From NCBI GenBank assembly GCA_029245955.1, contig JAQWOH010000019.1:62001-126000 (forward strand): a stretch of 64,000 nt of DNA, in the 5' to 3' direction. A program made the position numbers and the translations under genes. The number at the start of each line of letters is the position of its first letter. The stretch's first letter is position 1. Below are positions 61,491-64,000 of this stretch, one piece after another. The DNA is from Fuerstiella sp. (GTDB lineage Bacteria; Planctomycetota; Planctomycetia; Planctomycetales; Planctomycetaceae). Below the pieces are notes generated by a model that made no database searches, had not been told where the DNA came from, and was given only the letters and a program-made list of their open reading frames with translations.

Positions 61491-62273
61491 ATGCTGTCCA
61501 GATTCTTCGTCGTTACAACTGTCCTGACATGCCACTGCTTCTATGCAGAGTCTACCACCGTCGCGGACGTCGGCGTTGGAGCCGCTCCACTTGATGGCGC
61601 TGAAGTGATCATTGACGGGTCTCGAAAAATGCTGGATGAAAAGTGGACCTACTGGAAGGGGCCTCGTTTTTCTTCATCACTGCCGATCAAGTGGAAGATT
61701 GTTGATGATCCGGTCGACCCCGGCACGGTTATCATGACAGACGATCCTGCTGCCGCCGGCGGCAAGTACGGGACTGCTGACATTGTCACAAAAAAACAGT
61801 ATCGCGACTTCCGGCTGCATATCGAGTTTCTGGTAAGCAAGCCTGGCGGGAACAGCGGGGTCTATCTGCAGAACCGCTTCGAAATCCAGGTGCTGGACGG
61901 TGACAGAACGAAGCATGGTATGGGAGCCGTGATTAACGAAACGGAATCGCCGTATCACGCCTACAACGGATTCGGCAAATGGAACGCATACGACATCAGC
62001 TTTCGGGCGGCCCGTTTCGAAAACGGAAAACTGATTCAGAAGCCCAGGGTGTCAATGTACTTCAACGCAAAAAAAGTTCACCACCACGTCGAGATCAACA
62101 AAGTCTGGGGGGGGCCCAATTCCGGCGTTGACGGCGGCAACAATAACGGATTTGGAATTACGAACACACCCCAGGGCCTGAAGCTGCAGTGCGAAGGGCA
62201 CGACGTGCGTTACCGCAACACATGGATCAGGGAACTGGATCTTAAAGAAGCCAATACAGATTTCACGGAATAA
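61491..62273 (+). CDS. DUF1080 (3-keto-disaccharide hydrolase-type) exported protein
   Basis: The 260-residue protein starts at the ATG at 61491, giving a signal peptide ('MLSRFFVVTTVLTCHCFYAE'); an in-frame ATG 13 codons upstream adds a non-signal extension. The mature chain is a single concanavalin-like DUF1080 domain. It has the family pattern 'DFRLHIEFLVSKPGGNSGVY' and 'LQNRFEIQVLD' in the middle, 'NAYDISFRAARFENGKLI' and 'HHHVEINKVWGGPNSGVDGG' later, and 'LKLQCEGHDVRYRNTWIREL' at the end. Family members are linked to hydrolysis of 3-keto-glycosides and work with Gfo/Idh/MocA oxidases; two such oxidases occur in the window but not next to it. Confidence 0.88.
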   Translation: MLSRFFVVTTVLTCHCFYAESTTVADVGVGAAPLDGAEVIIDGSRKMLDEKWTYWKGPRFSSSLPIKWKIVDDPVDPGTVIMTDDPAAAGGKYGTADIVTKKQYRDFRLHIEFLVSKPGGNSGVYLQNRFEIQVLDGDRTKHGMGAVINETESPYHAYNGFGKWNAYDISFRAARFENGKLIQKPRVSMYFNAKKVHHHVEINKVWGGPNSGVDGGNNNGFGITNTPQGLKLQCEGHDVRYRNTWIRELDLKEANTDFTE

Positions 62274-62338
62274 TGTCGTCTGCAGACTGCGTGACTTCGC
62301 TGGCAGAAAAAACAGTTGTCAGCCGTCGCCGAAATTTT

Positions 62339-63949
62339 TCAATGAAGCTTCCAGAATCCCGGGATGAACAGAACAATGATGGCGAAAAGTTCCAGTCGGC
62401 CCAGCAGCATCAGAACAGTCAGCAGCAGTTTCGAAGCATCCGAGAACGCCGAATAGTTACCATGAGGACCACAGACGCCCAGCCCCGGACCAATATTGTT
62501 GAGCGTTGCCGCGACGGCTCCGGCGCAATCGGTGAGTTTTTCCGCCGAGGTTTCTCCCTGCCACTGCGTGCTCGGTTCCACCACCATCAGCAGACACCAG
62601 CTGCCGGCAAAAATGACGGCAATCAGACAGAAATAAACCAACACGTCGCGACCCACTGAATCGTCAACGCGATTACCGGCGATACGCAGCGGGCTGACCA
62701 GATTGGGACGAAACGCACGTTCAGCCTCCAGCTTCAGGACTCTCCACAGCACCAGAAAACGGATCACCTTGACGCCACCACCGGTGGACCCGGAACATCC
62801 TCCCACAAACATCAGTAACAGCAATACTGACCGGGAAAACTCCGGCCAGCGAGCGAAGTCCTCTGTGCCGAACCCTGTCGTCGTCATGACAGCGACAACA
62901 TTAAAACAGGCATGACGCAGGCCCCCGGAGACTGACGAATAAGTGCCGACCCCGTACAGTACAGCTGTCAGCAATGCGGTTCCGAGAAAGAGAATCGACA
63001 GGTAAGCTCGAAACTCCGGGTCTGAAAAGAATGCTCGAATTCGGTCGATGACAGTGTGTCCTGAACGTCCGGCGGGCTTTCGCAGCAGCAGATAATAAAG
63101 ATTAAAATTGGTGCCGGCAGCGATCATAAAAACAATGATCGTGAACTCAATTCCGGCGTCGCCAAAGGCACCAACACTGGAATTTCGAGTACTGAAACCG
63201 CCGGTCGCCAGAGTGCCGAACGTGTGGCACAATGATTCAAAGAGATCCAGCCCCTGAAGCAGCAGCAGGACCGTCAACAATACTGACAATCCCAGATAGA
63301 TTCCCCACATCAACATGGCCGTCTCACGAACACGCGGCCGCACCGTATCGGTGAGCGGGCCTGGAACTTCCCGGCGCATCAATGCTTTTCCGCCGACACC
63401 AAGCTGTCCGAGAATCGCAACGAACAGCACGATGATTCCCATTCCTCCCAGCCAATGGGTGAAACTCCGCCAGAAAAGAACACTCCGAGGAACGTAAGCA
63501 ATTTCTCCACGTAACGCGGCCTGTTCGCAGTCGCTCACGCCGATCGGGATCTCCAGGTTGGTCAGCACAGACGCACCGGTCGTCGTAAATCCCGAGATCG
63601 ATTCGAACACGGCATCCGATACGCTCATTGGAATGGCCGGCATGCGATAAGTGGGCGTCAACAGAAACGGAAGCGCCCCCAGAATGCCGCACAGGATCCA
63701 GCCGACACCGACCACTGCCAGCGCCTCTTTCCGCAAAAGTTTTTCCTTCGCCGTTCGGCCACCAAACAGAAGCAGCGCGCCGACCACACCGCACACTGCG
63801 ATAGACCTGAGCATCCCCCCGAAGGCGACCTCTTCGAACACAACCGTCTGACCGAACCATGGATACGACCAGGGCAGTGTCACAACCATAGAGCCGCCGA
63901 TCAACAGCGAGATCAGTCCCAGCAGACGTGCAACAAGGGCCCAGTTCAT
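62339..63949 (-). CDS. trkH: Potassium uptake protein TrkH
   Basis: The 536-residue integral membrane protein is the K+-translocating subunit of a Trk/Ktr system. It has four repeats of the helix-pore-helix unit with selectivity-filter-like loops: '[18 protein letters not shown]', '[20 protein letters not shown]', '[19 protein letters not shown]' and '[20 protein letters not shown]'. The third has the 'TGFGTEDF' form. The segment '[19 protein letters not shown]' is also typical. Transport is normally controlled by a cytoplasmic TrkA subunit; the short open tail just upstream might be its end. It is convergent with the DUF1080 gene. Confidence 0.93.
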   Translation of the reverse strand: MNWALVARLLGLISLLIGGSMVVTLPWSYPWFGQTVVFEEVAFGGMLRSIAVCGVVGALLLFGGRTAKEKLLRKEALAVVGVGWILCGILGALPFLLTPTYRMPAIPMSVSDAVFESISGFTTTGASVLTNLEIPIGVSDCEQAALRGEIAYVPRSVLFWRSFTHWLGGMGIIVLFVAILGQLGVGGKALMRREVPGPLTDTVRPRVRETAMLMWGIYLGLSVLLTVLLLLQGLDLFESLCHTFGTLATGGFSTRNSSVGAFGDAGIEFTIIVFMIAAGTNFNLYYLLLRKPAGRSGHTVIDRIRAFFSDPEFRAYLSILFLGTALLTAVLYGVGTYSSVSGGLRHACFNVVAVMTTTGFGTEDFARWPEFSRSVLLLLMFVGGCSGSTGGGVKVIRFLVLWRVLKLEAERAFRPNLVSPLRIAGNRVDDSVGRDVLVYFCLIAVIFAGSWCLLMVVEPSTQWQGETSAEKLTDCAGAVAATLNNIGPGLGVCGPHGNYSAFSDASKLLLTVLMLLGRLELFAIIVLFIPGFWKLH

Positions 63950-63951
63950 GT

Positions 63952-64000
63952 TTATTCCATAGAAACAAGGGCGGTCAGCAGCCAGACGTCATCCGCAGAG
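63952..64000 (-). CDS. C-terminal tail of an upstream gene (runs off window)
   Basis: On the minus strand a frame open from the window edge ends at a TAA (63952-63954), two bases before the trkH start, and encodes '[14 protein letters not shown]' at its end. The tight spacing suggests an operon. The position upstream of trkH would suit trkA, but 15 codons are too few to tell. Confidence 0.35.
   Translation of the reverse strand, partial: SADDVWLLTALVSME

Noticed and set aside
1..64000. CRISPR arrays, rRNA, tRNA genes and intact insertion sequences
   Set aside because: I looked for regularly spaced repeats, tRNA T-loop-like sequences, rRNA-like blocks and transposase genes with terminal repeats, and found none I could support.

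Overview
The window reads as a chromosomal segment of a planctomycete, most likely from the Planctomycetaceae. The evidence is lineage-typical protein architecture: a PSCyt1/DUF1549/DUF1553 protein followed by a DUF1501 protein, a DUF1080 protein, Gfo/Idh/MocA oxidoreductases (one with a Tat signal), a XylR-like LacI/AraC regulator, sulfatase remnants, a giant DUF4347/cadherin-type surface protein with an N-terminal LEPR-like motif, and secreted PQQ-propeller and WD40 proteins. Sampled GC is roughly mid-50s percent. I see no rRNA, tRNA, CRISPR array or intact insertion sequence.

Layout. 1-7163 (minus): a 2140-residue exported protein built almost entirely of secretin N-terminal modules, followed by the N-terminal part of a GspE/PilB-type ATPase that leaves the window. 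7.5-11.2 kb: ppdK and a divergent stand-alone aroH chorismate mutase. 11.3-17.6 kb: a XylR-like regulator divergent from a coupled PSCyt1/DUF1501 pair. 17.6-21.2 kb is a decayed stretch with an integrase C-terminal relic and a sulfatase broken by several frameshifts and stops; an apparently intact WD40 gene lies between them. 21.5-23.3 kb: scpA and an oxidoreductase, tail to tail. 23.6-27.1 kb: a HlyD-like adaptor and a PqqD-M50-HlyD membrane protein, a probable export unit. 27.3-37.1 kb: a PAS-GGDEF-HD signalling protein and a 2341-residue surface protein. 37.7-38.6 kb: uppP.

38.7-44.2 kb (minus) is a probable molybdate/tungstate operon: an uncharacterised secreted/anchored protein, a binding protein with two ModA domains in one chain, ModB, ModC, a MoaD/ThiS-like sulfur carrier and a ThiF/MoeB-like E1 enzyme. 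44.3-48.2 kb encodes an exported methyltransferase-like/PQQ-propeller/LamG fusion. 48.4-54.5 kb (minus) carries an enolase-superfamily enzyme, an ATP-grasp protein, TctA and a TctC-TctB fusion, which together look like a carboxylate uptake and modification locus. 54.6-64 kb: a Tat-exported oxidoreductase with a strong terminator, metH, an uncharacterised secreted protein, a DUF1080 protein, trkH and the tail of one more gene.

The most unusual items are the giant secretin-N-repeat protein beside a GspE-type ATPase, the tandem ModA, the TctC-TctB fusion, the PqqD-M50-HlyD export unit and the exported methyltransferase-like/propeller fusion. All functions are assigned by reading translated sequence and motifs by eye; no database search was run.
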